Origin: Winogradskyella eckloniae
Lineage (GTDB): Bacteria; Bacteroidota; Bacteroidia; Flavobacteriales; Flavobacteriaceae
Assembly (NCBI RefSeq): GCF_013249045.1
Contig: NZ_JABRWP010000004.1
Coordinates: 62,001 to 126,000, forward strand
DNA: 64,000 bases
Reading direction: 5' to 3'
Position 1 is the stretch's first letter, and the number at the start of each line of letters is the position of its first letter. The notes beneath the pieces are model-generated. The model saw only the letters and a program-made list of their open reading frames with translations, had not been told where the DNA came from and searched no databases. Shown here one piece after another: positions 7,372 to 15,669 of the stretch. The position numbers and the translations under genes were made by a program.

Positions 7372-10356
7372 ATGCATCCATTGTTAACGCATATGCTAAA
7401 TAAAAACCATAAGATACTACAAGCCTTAAAATCACAGTTGGATGGTGAGTTGTATGTTGATGATTTATCACGAAAACTATATGCAACAGATGCTTCTGTT
7501 TACAGAAAATTGCCGCTTGCGGTTGCCTTGCCAAAAACTAAAAAGGACATAACATTACTAATTAATTTTGCTAAGCAAAATAACACATCATTAATTCCTA
7601 GAACAGCAGGTACTTCTTTGGCAGGTCAGTGTGTTGGTGAAGGTATTGTGGTTGATGTGTCTAAATATTTTACACGAATTTTAGATGTTAATGAAGCCAA
7701 TAAAACCGTTACAGTACAACCAGGTGTTGTAAGAGATGAGTTGAATAATTATCTTAAACCTTTCGGCTTATTTTTTGGGCCGAATACGTCTACCTCTAAT
7801 CGTTGTATGATTGGCGGAATGGTTGGAAATAATTCGTCTGGAACCACATCCATTCAGTATGGTGTAACTAGAGATAAAGTGATTCGCCTTAAAACCATTT
7901 TGAGCGATGGAAGTGAAGTGGAGTTTTCAGATTTGACACCTGAAGAATTTCATCAAAAAACCAAATTAAACACGCTTGAAGGTCATATTTATAAAACCAT
8001 ATTTGAAACGTTAGAACCTGAAGCTATTCAGAATCAAATAAAAGATAATTTCCCTAAACCAACCATACATAGAAGAAATACAGGTTATGCTATAGATGAA
8101 TTAATTAAGTCTGATGTTTTTTCAACGTCAACTTCAATTTCAGGTTCAACTTCAACTTCAAATTCAAGTTCAAGTTTTAACATGTGTAAATTATTAGCTG
8201 GAAGTGAAGGCACATTGGCGTTTACAACAGAAATTACATTACAGTTAGACGATTTGCCACCAAGTAAAAATGCGATGGTTGCGCTTCATTTTGATAGTAT
8301 TGAACGCTGTATGAAGTCTGTTTCTCATGTGATGAATCACAATTTACATGCATGTGAGATGATGGATGATTCTATTTTGAATCTAACAAAGCACAATAAA
8401 ACGCAACAACAAAACAGAACGTTTATAGAAGGAAATCCTGTTGCAATTTTAATGTGTGAGTTAAGTGCGCATTCGTCTAAGTTACTTGAACTTGAAATAG
8501 ATGCATTTTTGCAAACCGTTTCGCATTTAAATCTGAGTTACGCGCAACCTGTTTTAAGAGGAGCAGATATCAATAAGGCTTTTGAATTACGGAAAGCAGG
8601 TTTAGGTTTACTAGGTAACATTATTGGCGATAAAAAGGCTGTGGCTTGTATTGAAGATACAGCTGTAGCGCTTGAAGATTTGGAAGATTATATTTCAGAA
8701 TTTACAGCGTTAATGACAACGTTTAACCAAAACGCTGTTTATTATGCACATGCTGGTGCAGGTGAGTTGCATTTAAGACCCATTTTAGATTTAAAACAGA
8801 AGGAAGACGTTCAGCTATTTAGAGAAATTACAACTGCTGTAGCTCAACTTGTCAAGAAATACAATGGTTCTATGTCTGGCGAACATGGCGACGGCATTGT
8901 GAGAGCAGAATTTATTCCAATGATGATTGGTGCTTCCAATTATGAAATATTAAAGCAAATAAAATTCGCCTTTGATGCAAATAACATTTTTAATCCTCAT
9001 AAAATAGTAGATGCTTATCCAATGGATGAGAATTTGCGTTATGAGCCTAATAGGGAAGAGCCTCAAATAGAAACCTTATTAGATTTCTCAAGTTCTGAAG
9101 GTATTTTGCGTGAAGCAGAAAAATGTAATGGCTCTGGCGATTGTAGAAAATTACCAGAATTTGGTGGCACGATGTGTCCGAGTTATAGAGCTACAAAAGA
9201 TGAAAAAGATACCACACGTGCACGCGCAAATGCATTACGTGAATTTTTAACGAATTCAGAGAAACCGAACAAGTTTAATCATGACGCATTAAAGGATGTT
9301 TTCGATTTGTGTTTGAGTTGTAAAGCGTGTTCAAGCGAATGTCCAAGTAGTGTTAATGTCGCTGCTTTAAAAGCCGAATTTCAATACCAATATCAGCGCG
9401 CTAATGGTGTGCCTTTTAGAACAAAATTGTTTGCTTATAACAACAAAATTAATGCGTTTGCGAGTAGAATTCCGAAGCTAACAAATTTTATGTTTTCTAA
9501 CGGATTTACAAGTTCAATTATAAAGTCGGTTGGAGGTATTGCCAAAGAACGCAGTTTGCCTTTGATTTCTAATAAAAGTTTAGGTGAAGAGTTTCAATTA
9601 GTTAAAAATAAAATAGTTAAAGAAAATTATGTTAAAGAGGTGTTTCTTTTTAATGATGAATTTACGAATCATTTAGATACAGAAATTGGTGTAGATGCCA
9701 TTGCGCTTTTAAATCGTTTAAATTATAAAGTTTCTATCATTTCTCATGCTGAATCTGGTAGAGCAATGCTCTCAAAAGGTTTGGTTGCTGAAGCTAAAAA
9801 AATGGCGAATGAAAACATCTTAAAATTCAAAGATTTAATAACGGAAAACACACCTTTAATTGGTGTTGAGCCTTCAGCGATTTTATCCTTTAAAGATGAA
9901 TATTTAAAACTAGCAGATGATAAAGATTCGGCAAAATCAATAGCAAAAAATACGTTTTTGATTGAAGAGTTTATTCAGCAAGAAATTGAATTAGGAAACA
10001 TAAAACCAGAACAATTTACAAAAGAATCAAAGACCATTAAATTTCACGGTCATTGTCATCAAAAGGCTTTGGCAAATCAAAAATCTAGTTTTGATGTATT
10101 GAATTTACCTGAAAACTATAAAGTAACAATTATACCAAGTGGTTGTTGTGGAATGGCAGGAAGTTTTGGATACGAGAAAGAACATTACGAAGTAAGTATG
10201 CAAATAGGAGAACAAACCTTATTTCCGGCTGTGCGAAAAGCTTCAGAAGATATTGTGATTTCAGCGAATGGAACAAGTTGTAGACATCAAATAAAGGATG
10301 GCACAGGACGTTTAGCAATACATCCTATTTCTATACTTAAGGAAGCATTGCTTTAA
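7372..10356 (+). CDS. YdiJ-like FAD-linked oxidase with [4Fe-4S] and CCG domains (D-2-hydroxyacid dehydrogenase)
   Basis: The 994-residue protein fuses four parts. An FAD-binding PCMH domain (about 35-290) includes PRTAGTSLAGQ and IGGMVGNNSSG. The FAD-oxidase C-terminal domain (about 290-540) contains HAGAGELHLRP and GEHGDG. A ferredoxin-like segment has Cys motifs from residue 585 (CNGSGDC) and near 645 (CLSCKACSSECP). The heterodisulfide-reductase-like cysteine domain carries HGHCHQKA and SGCCGMAG (about 924). This matches E. coli YdiJ (about 1018 residues), a D-2-hydroxyglutarate dehydrogenase; D-lactate or glycolate are alternative substrates. A second Met lies at residue 8. A Ser/Thr-rich repeat interrupts the FAD domain at residues 251-268. 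Confidence 0.88.
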   Translation: MHPLLTHMLNKNHKILQALKSQLDGELYVDDLSRKLYATDASVYRKLPLAVALPKTKKDITLLINFAKQNNTSLIPRTAGTSLAGQCVGEGIVVDVSKYFTRILDVNEANKTVTVQPGVVRDELNNYLKPFGLFFGPNTSTSNRCMIGGMVGNNSSGTTSIQYGVTRDKVIRLKTILSDGSEVEFSDLTPEEFHQKTKLNTLEGHIYKTIFETLEPEAIQNQIKDNFPKPTIHRRNTGYAIDELIKSDVFSTSTSISGSTSTSNSSSSFNMCKLLAGSEGTLAFTTEITLQLDDLPPSKNAMVALHFDSIERCMKSVSHVMNHNLHACEMMDDSILNLTKHNKTQQQNRTFIEGNPVAILMCELSAHSSKLLELEIDAFLQTVSHLNLSYAQPVLRGADINKAFELRKAGLGLLGNIIGDKKAVACIEDTAVALEDLEDYISEFTALMTTFNQNAVYYAHAGAGELHLRPILDLKQKEDVQLFREITTAVAQLVKKYNGSMSGEHGDGIVRAEFIPMMIGASNYEILKQIKFAFDANNIFNPHKIVDAYPMDENLRYEPNREEPQIETLLDFSSSEGILREAEKCNGSGDCRKLPEFGGTMCPSYRATKDEKDTTRARANALREFLTNSEKPNKFNHDALKDVFDLCLSCKACSSECPSSVNVAALKAEFQYQYQRANGVPFRTKLFAYNNKINAFASRIPKLTNFMFSNGFTSSIIKSVGGIAKERSLPLISNKSLGEEFQLVKNKIVKENYVKEVFLFNDEFTNHLDTEIGVDAIALLNRLNYKVSIISHAESGRAMLSKGLVAEAKKMANENILKFKDLITENTPLIGVEPSAILSFKDEYLKLADDKDSAKSIAKNTFLIEEFIQQEIELGNIKPEQFTKESKTIKFHGHCHQKALANQKSSFDVLNLPENYKVTIIPSGCCGMAGSFGYEKEHYEVSMQIGEQTLFPAVRKASEDIVISANGTSCRHQIKDGTGRLAIHPISILKEALL
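8121..8176 (+). repeat. Degenerate 6-bp (TTCAAC-like) in-frame repeat inside the oxidase gene
   Basis: About nine successive hexamers of the TTCAAC/TTCAAT/TTCAAG type encode an S/T/N-rich stretch between NTGYAID and LLAGSEGTLAF, two blocks that are close together in YdiJ-type enzymes. It looks like a microsatellite expansion in a surface loop. Confidence 0.8.
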
Positions 10357-11274
10357 TTAATCTTTATTTTTTTTCTTATTTTTTTCCTTGTTTTTCTTAG
10401 ACTTAGATTTAGGCTGTTCAACAATAGTAATTGCAGCAATTAGCTCTTTAAAATCCATATCTTTAATGTCTTCATCTGTGTAGAAAGCAGCTAATTTATC
10501 TTGGTTGTAATTATAGATTTTCCAGCGTTTAAATTGGTATTCTAATGCTGTGAAATTTTCAACCCAATCTCCCGAATTTAAGTAAGTCGTTTTGCCTTTT
10601 TTGTTTTTGGTTTCAATCATTTTGGGTTGGTGAATATGGCCACAAACCACATAATCATAACCATTTTCTATGGCTAAATCTGTGGCTACCTTCTCAAAAT
10701 CATTAATATATTTTACAGCGCCTTTTACGCTATTTTTTATTTTTTTAGAAAGTGAATAACGCTCTTTTCCAAGTTTATCTAACCACCAATTAACAAATCT
10801 ATTTAGTAATATTAGTAAATCATAACCATAACCGCCTAATTTAGCGAGCCATTTAGCATTTTGAATTGAGATATCAAAAACGTCGCCATGAAAAAACCAA
10901 GCTCTTTTATCATCTAGATCAAGAACCAATTTATTTACAATAGAAATATTGCCAATTTGAGTATCGGTTAACTTTCTTAAAAATTCATCATGATTACCAG
11001 TGATATAGATAACTTCTGTGCCATTTGAGGCAAAATCCATAATTTTTTTTATTACCGATAAATGTGATTTAGGAAAGTATCGTTTTTTAAACTGCCAGAT
11101 ATCAACAATATCGCCATTAAGAATTAACGTTTTTGGATTAATGCTGTTTAAATATGTAAGTAACTGCTTGGCGTGACATCCATATGTGCCAAGGTGTACA
11201 TCTGAAATAACAGCAATTTCTACTTGTCTTTTAATTTTCACACTACTAAATCTTTGTGTCACAAAGGACATCAA
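10357..11274 (-). CDS. LpxH-like metallophosphoesterase (UDP-2,3-diacylglucosamine diphosphatase family)
   Basis: The 305-residue protein carries the calcineurin-like metal-binding motifs in order: DVHLG (25-29), NGDIVD (53-58), GNHDE (93-97), a later HGDVFD and CGHIHQP. Spacing and sequence are those of LpxH-like proteins that cleave UDP-2,3-diacylglucosamine to lipid X in lipid A synthesis. The C-terminus is a lysine-rich tail (KSKSKKNKEKNKKKNKD) not needed for the fold. Its stop codon directly abuts the stop of the convergent oxidase gene. Met 1 and Met 2 are adjacent, so the start is uncertain by one codon. Confidence 0.8.
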   Translation of the reverse strand: MMSFVTQRFSSVKIKRQVEIAVISDVHLGTYGCHAKQLLTYLNSINPKTLILNGDIVDIWQFKKRYFPKSHLSVIKKIMDFASNGTEVIYITGNHDEFLRKLTDTQIGNISIVNKLVLDLDDKRAWFFHGDVFDISIQNAKWLAKLGGYGYDLLILLNRFVNWWLDKLGKERYSLSKKIKNSVKGAVKYINDFEKVATDLAIENGYDYVVCGHIHQPKMIETKNKKGKTTYLNSGDWVENFTALEYQFKRWKIYNYNQDKLAAFYTDEDIKDMDFKELIAAITIVEQPKSKSKKNKEKNKKKNKD

Positions 11275-11375
11275 TATTTATTATTTTAGTGTTATGCCAT
11301 AATTATTTAACTATGAGTAAATTGTTATTTAAAAATGAACACAATGTTAAGTCAATTGTATAATATTTTAGGCAA

Positions 11376-11406
11376 TTGACAACGGAAAAATAGATTGCTA
11401 TTTTTG
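11376..11406 (+). promoter_or_regulatory. Bacteroidota-type promoter for aroC
   Basis: TTG at 11376-11378 and TATTTTTG at 11399-11406 are separated by 20 bp, fitting TTG-N17-23-TAnnTTTG. It lies about 43 bp upstream of the aroC ATG. Confidence 0.7.
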
Positions 11407-11448
11407 TTTTAATAATATAACAATTACATTAGCGTAAAATAAATAGTA

Positions 11449-12513
11449 ATGGCAGGAAATACATTCGGAAAATTATTTAAACTTACAACATTTGGAGAAT
11501 CACATGGAAAGGCAATTGGAGGCATAATAGATGGTTGTCCTGCTGGAATAACTCTAGATTTGGAAGCCATTCAAAATGAATTAGATAGAAGGAAACCTGG
11601 CCAATCAAAAATTGTAACACAACGTAAAGAACCAGATACTGTAGACTATTATTCTGGCATTTTTGAAGGTGTAACCACAGGAACACCAATCGGATTTGTA
11701 ATTCATAACACCAATCAAAAATCTAAAGATTACGGTCATATTAAAGACGTTTATCGTCCTAGCCATGCAGATTATACTTATGATAAAAAGTATGGCATAC
11801 GCGATTACAGAGGAGGAGGACGAAGTTCTGCGAGAGAAACCGCTTCTCGTGTGGTGGCAGGAGCTATAGCAAAACAATTTTTATCAAGTATAGAAATTAA
11901 TGCATTTACATCGTCTGTTGGCGATATTTTTATAGATAAACCTTATCAAGATTTAGATTTTAGTAAAATAGAATCTAATATTATTCGCTGTCCTGATGAA
12001 GCGACAGCAAAGAAAATGATTACTAAAGTAGAAGAAATTAAAAAACAAGGTGATACTATTGGTGGTACAATAACATGTGTTATTAAAAATGTACCTGTTG
12101 GTTTAGGAGAGCCTGTGTTTGATAAATTACATGCAGAACTTGGTAAAGCGATGTTATCCATAAATGCTGTCAAAGGCTTTGAATATGGAAGTGGTTTTTG
12201 TGGCGCCAAAATGAAAGGAAGCGAGCATAATGATTTATTTAATGCAGATGGAACGACTAAAACCAATTTGTCTGGAGGCATCCAAGGTGGTATTTCTAAC
12301 GGCATGGATATTTATTTTAGAGTGGCCTTTAAACCTGTTGCAACGGTAATACAAAAACAAGATGCCTTAAATAGTGCAGGTGAAATTGTAGAAATGCAAG
12401 GTAAAGGCAGACACGATCCTTGTGTTGTGCCGAGAGCTGTACCTATTGTAGAAGCCATGGCAGCTTTAGTTTTAGCAGATTATTTATTGCTAGATAGAGT
12501 AACACGACTGTAA
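11449..12513 (+). CDS. aroC: Chorismate synthase
   Basis: The 354-residue protein is a full-length chorismate synthase. Visible signatures are [12 protein letters not shown] (N-terminal, FMN/substrate site), [35 protein letters not shown] and the C-terminal [20 protein letters not shown]. It removes phosphate from EPSP to make chorismate, the last common step of the shikimate pathway, using reduced FMN. A clear promoter precedes it, and the next gene follows after 11 bp. Confidence 0.98.
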   Translation: MAGNTFGKLFKLTTFGESHGKAIGGIIDGCPAGITLDLEAIQNELDRRKPGQSKIVTQRKEPDTVDYYSGIFEGVTTGTPIGFVIHNTNQKSKDYGHIKDVYRPSHADYTYDKKYGIRDYRGGGRSSARETASRVVAGAIAKQFLSSIEINAFTSSVGDIFIDKPYQDLDFSKIESNIIRCPDEATAKKMITKVEEIKKQGDTIGGTITCVIKNVPVGLGEPVFDKLHAELGKAMLSINAVKGFEYGSGFCGAKMKGSEHNDLFNADGTTKTNLSGGIQGGISNGMDIYFRVAFKPVATVIQKQDALNSAGEIVEMQGKGRHDPCVVPRAVPIVEAMAALVLADYLLLDRVTRL

Positions 12514-12524
12514 TTTCTAATTAT

Positions 12525-12782
12525 TTGAGTTTAGAAGAGGAAAATAAAAAGAAGCGTAAAGAAATTCCATTAACTACGGAAGAATGGCTAACTTTTTTCT
12601 TTTTTCCATTTCAAAGTAAGGGTGGTTTTATGAATCCCCATGACTTTAATAAAATGGAAAATGAAAGATTTGAAAAATATGGTTTTGATAAAAAAATTGA
12701 ACAAGCTACTCAGGTAAGAATATTGGGTATATTTTTCTATGTTGTAACTATCTTATTCATTATATCTATTATAAATGGATAA
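12525..12782 (+). CDS. Small membrane protein of unknown function
   Basis: This is an 85-residue protein with no recognised family. It begins with a charged segment (EEENKKKRKE), then TTEEWLTFFFFPF, an FNKMENERFEKYGF region, and a single C-terminal membrane segment (about 65-83, [20 protein letters not shown]). No ATG fits the N-terminal region, so a TTG at 12525 is the best start; the only alternative is the ATG at codon 36. It lies 11 bp after aroC and is probably co-transcribed with it. Confidence 0.65.
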   Translation: MSLEEENKKKRKEIPLTTEEWLTFFFFPFQSKGGFMNPHDFNKMENERFEKYGFDKKIEQATQVRILGIFFYVVTILFIISIING

Positions 12783-12845
12783 AATGTTTTAGTACTGAAT
12801 CAAATAATATCACACCTATTTTTAGATAAGAATTAAATTAAAAGC

Positions 12846-14291
12846 ATGAAAAAACTAGCATTACACTGGAAGATAATAATAGGAATGGTACTCGGTATAA
12901 TTTGGGCTTTATTGTCGAGTTCAATGGGTTGGAGTAAATTTACCATTGATTGGATTGATCCTTTCGGAACCATATTTATTAATCTGCTAAAATTAATTGC
13001 AGTTCCTTTAGTCTTATTTTCTATTATAGGTGGTGTGGCAAATATTGGAGATCCTAAAAGTTTGGGTAGAATGGGAGGAAAAACCCTTGGTATTTACTTA
13101 ATCACTACAATTTTGGCGATTTCCTTAGGTTTAGTTTTGGTGAATTTGGTTAAACCAGGTGAGTTAATTAATGAGGATAGCAGAATTGATAATAGAATTA
13201 GTTACGAAATTTGGGCCAATTCTGAAGGCCATGAGATAAAAGATGGTATTAATTATCTTGAGGATCCTGCGTTTTTTAATCGTGCTCAAGAAATTACAGA
13301 ATTAACAAAAAAAGAGCTTCAAAATGCTTCTGTAAAAGAGAAGGTAGACGCTGTAAAAAACAAAAAAGAGGTATCGCCTTTAAAACCTTTAGTAGATATT
13401 ATACCAAGTAATTTTTTCGATGCCCTTACAGACAATGGTTCTATGCTTAAAATTATATTCTTTGCAGTATTTTTTGGTGTTTGCTTATTGTTTATTCCTG
13501 CGGAAAAATCCATGCCAGTTTTAAAATTAGTCGATGGGATTAATGAAGTGTTTTTAAAAATGGTAGATATTGTAATGCAAGCAGCTCCATTCTTTGTTTT
13601 TGCTTTATTAGCAGGTGTGGTTAGTAAAATGGCAGGTAATGATATTGGTAAAGTGGTCGAAATTTTTAAAGGATTAAGTTGGTATTCTTTAACGGTTCTT
13701 GTCGGTTTAATTACGATGATTGTAGCTGTATATCCTGCAGTATTAAAATTGTTTGTTAAAAAAATACCTTATAAAGGATTCTTTAAAGGAATGGGACCAG
13801 CACAAACCTTAGCGTTTTCTACCTCTAGTAGTGCGGCAACATTACCAGTAACGATGGAATGTGTAGAACAAAATCTAGGCGTAAATAAAAAGGTAAGTAG
13901 TTTTGTTTTACCAATTGGTGCAACGGTTAATATGGATGGTACGAGTATGTACCAAGCTATAGCAGTTGTGTTTTTGGCACAAATGCATATGATAGATTTA
14001 ACCATAGGACAGCAAGTTACAGTTGTTTTAACGGCAACTTTAGCGTCTATTGGCTCAGCAGCAGTACCAAGTGCAGGTTTAGTAATGCTAATAATTGTAT
14101 TGAGTTCTGTAGGATTGAATCCGGCTTGGATTGCTATTATCTTTCCAGTAGATAGAATCTTAGATATGTTTAGAACTGTAGTCAATGTTACAGGAGATGC
14201 TACGGTTTGTTCTATAATTGCAGATGGCGAAAATATGTTAGATTATGTAGAACACGACAACCCTTCAGAAACCTTTGATTTAGATTCTTAA
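12846..14291 (+). CDS. Dicarboxylate/amino acid:cation symporter (DAACS, GltP/DctA type)
   Basis: The 481-residue membrane protein has the DAACS family pattern: several N-terminal helices, the serine-rich re-entrant loop STSSSAATLPV (about 324-334), NMDGTSMYQ (about 362) and a C-terminal DRILDMFRTVVNVTGD segment that holds the substrate-coordinating Asp and Asn. The family takes up glutamate, aspartate or C4-dicarboxylates with Na+ or H+. A loop of roughly 80 residues between the early helices is longer than in GltP and rich in charged residues. No regulator is adjacent. Confidence 0.9.
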   Translation: MKKLALHWKIIIGMVLGIIWALLSSSMGWSKFTIDWIDPFGTIFINLLKLIAVPLVLFSIIGGVANIGDPKSLGRMGGKTLGIYLITTILAISLGLVLVNLVKPGELINEDSRIDNRISYEIWANSEGHEIKDGINYLEDPAFFNRAQEITELTKKELQNASVKEKVDAVKNKKEVSPLKPLVDIIPSNFFDALTDNGSMLKIIFFAVFFGVCLLFIPAEKSMPVLKLVDGINEVFLKMVDIVMQAAPFFVFALLAGVVSKMAGNDIGKVVEIFKGLSWYSLTVLVGLITMIVAVYPAVLKLFVKKIPYKGFFKGMGPAQTLAFSTSSSAATLPVTMECVEQNLGVNKKVSSFVLPIGATVNMDGTSMYQAIAVVFLAQMHMIDLTIGQQVTVVLTATLASIGSAAVPSAGLVMLIIVLSSVGLNPAWIAIIFPVDRILDMFRTVVNVTGDATVCSIIADGENMLDYVEHDNPSETFDLDS

Positions 14292-14340
14292 TATAATGCC
14301 ATTGTGTTTTTAATTTCTAGAGCAACAAAATTATAGTCAT

Positions 14341-15156
14341 ATGAAAACGGTACAGATGAATTGCCCAATAGTTTCAGTAGATTGGCTGTTTGAAAATAAG
14401 GATGCTTCAAATTTAATAGTGTTAGATGCAACCATTAATAAGGTAATAGGTAGTGATTCTATACGATTATTAAATGCGCGTTTTTTCGATATTAAGAAGA
14501 AATTCAGTGATGTTTCTGCACCTTTTCCTAGCACATTACCTTCTATAGAACAATTTCAAGATGAAGCTCAAAATCTAGGTATCAACAAGGAATCTTGTAT
14601 TGTAGTCTACGATGATAAAGGTATTTACTCAAGTGCAAGAGTTTGGTGGTTGTTTAAAGTATTTGGGTTTTATAATGTGGCTGTATTAGATGGAGGTTTG
14701 CCAGAGTGGACATTAAAAGGATATTCTGTGAACGCTTATAAAGAAGAAACTTATCAAAAAGGTAACATTTCCGTTAACTTTAATTCCCAATTAATGACCA
14801 ATTTTGAGGGTTTAAATCAATTTATTAAAGACGAAAATGTTTTAATTGTGGATGCGAGGTCAGAAGCACGATTTAAATGTTTGGTAGATGAGCCAAGGGC
14901 AGGATTGCGACGCGGGACAATTCCAAATTCTAAAAATTTACCGTTTACAGATTTGTTAAATGGAAATACTTTGAAGCCAATTAAGGAATTATCAGAAATC
15001 TTTAGTAATTTAGGGATAGAAAACAGAACAATGCTCTTTAGCTGTGGTTCTGGTATTACGGCTTGTGTGGTGGCTTTGGCTGCTACGCTTTGTAACTATA
15101 AAAATTTAATTGTCTATGATGGATCGTGGACAGAATATGGAAGCTTAACTGAATAA
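14341..15156 (+). CDS. Sulfurtransferase with two rhodanese domains (SseA/TST type)
   Basis: The 271-residue protein has an N-terminal inactive rhodanese domain (VSVDWLFENKD, VVYDDKGIYSSARVWWLFKVFG, LDGGLPEW) and a C-terminal active one (VDARSEARF, CGSGITAC with catalytic Cys about 235, YDGSWTEYGS). CGSG-type loops are typical of 3-mercaptopyruvate sulfurtransferases, which move sulfur to cyanide, thiols or protein acceptors. The TerB-like gene follows after about 25 bp and probably shares the transcript. Confidence 0.9.
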   Translation: MKTVQMNCPIVSVDWLFENKDASNLIVLDATINKVIGSDSIRLLNARFFDIKKKFSDVSAPFPSTLPSIEQFQDEAQNLGINKESCIVVYDDKGIYSSARVWWLFKVFGFYNVAVLDGGLPEWTLKGYSVNAYKEETYQKGNISVNFNSQLMTNFEGLNQFIKDENVLIVDARSEARFKCLVDEPRAGLRRGTIPNSKNLPFTDLLNGNTLKPIKELSEIFSNLGIENRTMLFSCGSGITACVVALAATLCNYKNLIVYDGSWTEYGSLTE

Positions 15157-15181
15157 AAAACCACTTTTGTGGAGCGTAAAC

Positions 15182-15517
15182 ATGAAAACAATAGATTGGA
15201 CTAAAGATGAACTTGTAGCCTACGTTTTATTATTTGCTGCAAATGCTGATTTTAAAGAATCTGAAAAAGAACGTGAATTTATTATCTCTAAGGTAGATAA
15301 AGAGACCTTCAAAGAAATTCACGAAGAGTTTGATAGAGATAACGACTATCAAGGTCTTAAAAAAATTACCACAAGCTTAGAGCAACATCTTTACGATAAA
15401 GACGATGTAGATTTATTGCTAGAAGATATTAAAGTGTTGTTTTTTGCAGACGACGATTTTGACATTACAGAGCAAAATATGTTTAAAGCTTTAGAACGTT
15501 TGTTTAAAGCTATTTAA
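15182..15517 (+). CDS. TerB-like small acidic helical protein
   Basis: A TTG in frame at 15167 is possible, but the ATG at 15182 is preceded by GGAG at 15171-15174 and opens the conserved part (MKTIDWTKDELVAYVLLFAA), so it is taken as the start, giving 111 residues. The acidic all-helical pattern with DFKESEKEREFI and FFADDDFDITEQN resembles the TerB/DjlA-type metal-binding fold. The role is unknown; a tellurite function should not be inferred from the family name. Confidence 0.7.
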   Translation: MKTIDWTKDELVAYVLLFAANADFKESEKEREFIISKVDKETFKEIHEEFDRDNDYQGLKKITTSLEQHLYDKDDVDLLLEDIKVLFFADDDFDITEQNMFKALERLFKAI

Positions 15518-15521
15518 AAAA

Positions 15522-15661
15522 AAGCCTCAAAACTAAACATAGTCATTCTATCGTTTTAAAGACACTTATAAGAAGCTAGACTATTTTTTCTTATAAGAAT
15601 TAGATTCATTCCTAACTAACGGAAGCTAGGCTCTAATTGAAACTATATTGTTTTGAGACTT
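15522..15661 (-). other. Structured intergenic element: long closing stem with two inner hairpins, ending like a terminator
   Basis: Between two convergent genes, 15522-15533 pairs with 15650-15661 (11 of 12 positions). Further pairing ATAGT/ACTAT (15539-15543 with 15642-15646) and TTC/GAA extends the closing helix. Inside are CTTATAAGAA (15565-15574) with TTCTTATAAG (15588-15597), a perfect 10-bp hairpin, and AATTAGA (15598-15604) with TCTAATT (15632-15638). GAAGCTAG occurs twice (15572-15579 and 15622-15629). Read on the minus strand the outer stem ends in GAGGC followed by a T run, like the terminator of the 15670 gene but with a roughly 115-base folded insert. Confidence 0.6.
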
Positions 15662-15669
15662 GCATTTTA

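Noticed and set aside
8121-8176. The hexamer repeat as a CRISPR-like or regulatory array
   Set aside because: Units are six bases, degenerate, in frame and without spacers; it is coding low-complexity sequence.
11605-12305. Minus-strand frames of 90 and 119 codons inside aroC
   Set aside because: They are shadows of a full-length, highly conserved gene on the other strand.
13769-14185. 138-codon minus-strand frame inside the symporter gene
   Set aside because: It lies antisense to conserved transmembrane motifs and has no own start context or homology pattern.
15182-15517. Tellurite-resistance gene
   Set aside because: Only a TerB-like fold pattern is visible, no other ter genes are present, and the family name does not establish resistance.
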